Shown here piece by piece: positions 51,970 to 54,778 of a stretch of DNA of 54,778 nt; positions within the stretch are counted from its first letter, which is position 1; every line of letters begins with the position of its first letter. The stretch covers positions 1-54,778 of the forward strand of contig JAFWGE010000033.1 in assembly GCA_017512485.1 (NCBI GenBank). The letters run 5' to 3'. The notes beneath the pieces were generated by a model. The model saw only the letters and a list, made by a program, of their open reading frames with translations, was not told the origin of the DNA and ran no database searches. The translations under genes and the position numbers were made by a program. This DNA is from Oscillospiraceae bacterium (GTDB taxonomy: Bacteria > Bacillota > Clostridia > Oscillospirales > Oscillospiraceae).

Positions 51970-52602
51970 ATGAAACTCATAAAAGCAGTGGCGACCCTGG
52001 CGGTGGCCGCAGTATTGCTGTTGGCCGTTTTCCTGATATGGAGAGCGCTCTCAAAAGACAAGTTCACGGTTGGATCGCAGACCGTGGTGAATGAAGGCAG
52101 CGTAGTTACCCAGGCTCCGGTAGATATGGGAGAAGCCGGTCAGAGTGACGACGGTTTCACACTCACTTTGACGCAGGCCCAGCTTGCGGTACTGATAGAA
52201 AAAGCCGTTTCCCAGTATACCCAGGTTTCTGACGTGGGAGTTACCATAGCCGGGGGAGGCGGTATAACAGTGTCGTTCAGGGTTAAAACCGCCGAGCTTG
52301 CGCAGATGCTTATCAACGACGGAAAGGAGCTGCCGGATATCCTTCAGAAGGGGGCTGCACTGCTGGGAGAGTGGATCGAGACAGACTTTGCCGCCAATAT
52401 ATCCTCCGCCGACGGGCGCATAGTACTGAAACCCACCGCATTCGGCATACTGGGACTGTCCCTGGGAGCGGGGCTCATTCCGGAAGCGGTAACGGAAGCG
52501 ATCAACGAGTATGTCAACGATTACGTGACGGAGAATATTGGAAAGGTCAATTCGGTCTCCACCGAAGACGGCGTCATGACCTTGACGGGAAATTTCGAAT
52601 AA
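51970..52602 (+). CDS. Membrane-anchored hypothetical protein
   Basis: A 210-residue protein with an N-terminal membrane anchor (about 3-26, LIKAVATLAVAAVLLLAVFLIW) and an extracytoplasmic domain of alternating strands and helices (LTLTQAQLAVLIEKAVSQY; a Gly-rich turn IAGGGGITVSF). GGGGAGG lies 11 nt before ATG 51970; the upstream GTG 51958 overlaps that site. I do not recognise a family. It sits alone before the groESL operon. Confidence 0.75.
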   Translation: MKLIKAVATLAVAAVLLLAVFLIWRALSKDKFTVGSQTVVNEGSVVTQAPVDMGEAGQSDDGFTLTLTQAQLAVLIEKAVSQYTQVSDVGVTIAGGGGITVSFRVKTAELAQMLINDGKELPDILQKGAALLGEWIETDFAANISSADGRIVLKPTAFGILGLSLGAGLIPEAVTEAINEYVNDYVTENIGKVNSVSTEDGVMTLTGNFE

Positions 52603-52722
52603 TGATAAGTGAAATCAAGAGAAAAACGGAGTAATAATTAGTTTTAGCTATATATCTGAAGATAATATTAATATAATCCCGGAAATATTATGATTTTGGA
52701 AAGTAAAGGACAATAATTATAC

Positions 52723-52752
52723 TTGCAACTCAAGGTATGTTGCTTTATTATT
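52723..52752 (+). promoter_or_regulatory. Sigma-A promoter of groESL
   Basis: TTGCAA (52723-52728), 18 nt, TATTAT (52747-52752). The start point would fall at the CIRCE element, as usual for HrcA-controlled operons. The AT-rich gap 52603-52722 before it shows no other feature. Confidence 0.8.
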
Positions 52753-52761
52753 ATCAAGGGT

Positions 52762-52788
52762 TAGCACTCAGGCTATATGAGTGCTAAC
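52762..52788 (+). promoter_or_regulatory. CIRCE operator (HrcA site)
   Basis: Exact consensus TTAGCACTC-N9-GAGTGCTAA. HrcA binds it to repress the chaperonin operon until heat shock. hrcA itself is not in the window. Confidence 0.98.
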
Positions 52789-52809
52789 AAGTGAAAATAA
52801 AGCGACTGA

Positions 52810-54769
<1,960 letters not shown>

Positions 54770-54778
54770 TAGATCACC

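Overview
The window looks like a chromosome segment of an anaerobic, Gram-positive-type Firmicute of the Clostridia, possibly Oscillospiraceae-like. The reasons are strong AGGAGG-type ribosome sites, many TTGaca-17-TATAAT promoters, a CIRCE operator before groESL, S-layer-homology proteins with cohesin and dockerin modules, meso-diaminopimelate dehydrogenase, RNase Y/YmdB, an Rrf2 regulator and several oxygen-sensitive enzyme types (radical SAM, molybdopterin, Fe-S flavoenzymes). The organism call is inference from gene content. I saw no tRNA, rRNA, CRISPR array, insertion sequence or phage gene.

Layout. 0-3 kb: M32 carboxypeptidase and RarA on the minus strand. 3.3-11.8 kb, plus strand: NYN/OST-HTH protein, membrane phosphoesterase, RNase Y, YmdB, an SbcD/YhaO-like nuclease with an in-frame UGA, its YhaN-like ATPase partner, and RadC. 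11.8-18 kb: two MATE transporters, a TraX-like membrane protein, an Rrf2 regulator with a probable operator, a HAD phosphatase, a NimA-like flavin protein and a 73-residue basic protein with a consensus promoter. 18.4-26 kb: a cell-surface block (S-layer-anchored cohesin, coupled dockerin protein, 1402-residue SLH protein, secreted transglutaminase-like protein). 26-34 kb, minus strand: FAD oxidoreductase/molybdopterin enzyme/ferredoxin operon with a long leader, Nudix hydrolase, carbohydrate-binding lipoprotein, and a patatin-LUD pair. 34.5-39.5 kb: tandem cupin protein, then a radical SAM/SPASM enzyme followed by a membrane protein ending in a Cys-Ala repeat tail, and a nitroreductase. 39.6-45.6 kb: ene-reductase, glutaredoxin-like protein, SPFH protein behind a yybP-ykoY-type (Mn2+) riboswitch, a DUF3237 protein and a zinc-ribbon membrane protein. 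45.6-54.8 kb: unknown secreted protein, Ddh, MtaB, Pgi, two small unknowns, groES-groEL.

How genes work together. rny and ymdB are a known pair, here separated by a hairpin terminator. The SbcD/YhaO-like protein, YhaN-like ATPase and RadC overlap and look like a DNA-repair run. The cohesin and dockerin genes are translationally coupled and could assemble a protein on the S-layer. The FAD, Mo and Fe-S genes overlap and form one redox complex of unknown substrate.

Most interesting points: (1) the radical SAM enzyme next to a protein with a (Cys-Ala)6 tail, a possible undescribed modification system; (2) a Mn2+-type riboswitch in front of a stomatin-like gene; (3) an in-frame UGA in the SbcD/YhaO-like gene although the downstream 4-nt start/stop overlap is preserved; (4) the adjacent cohesin-SLH and dockerin genes.
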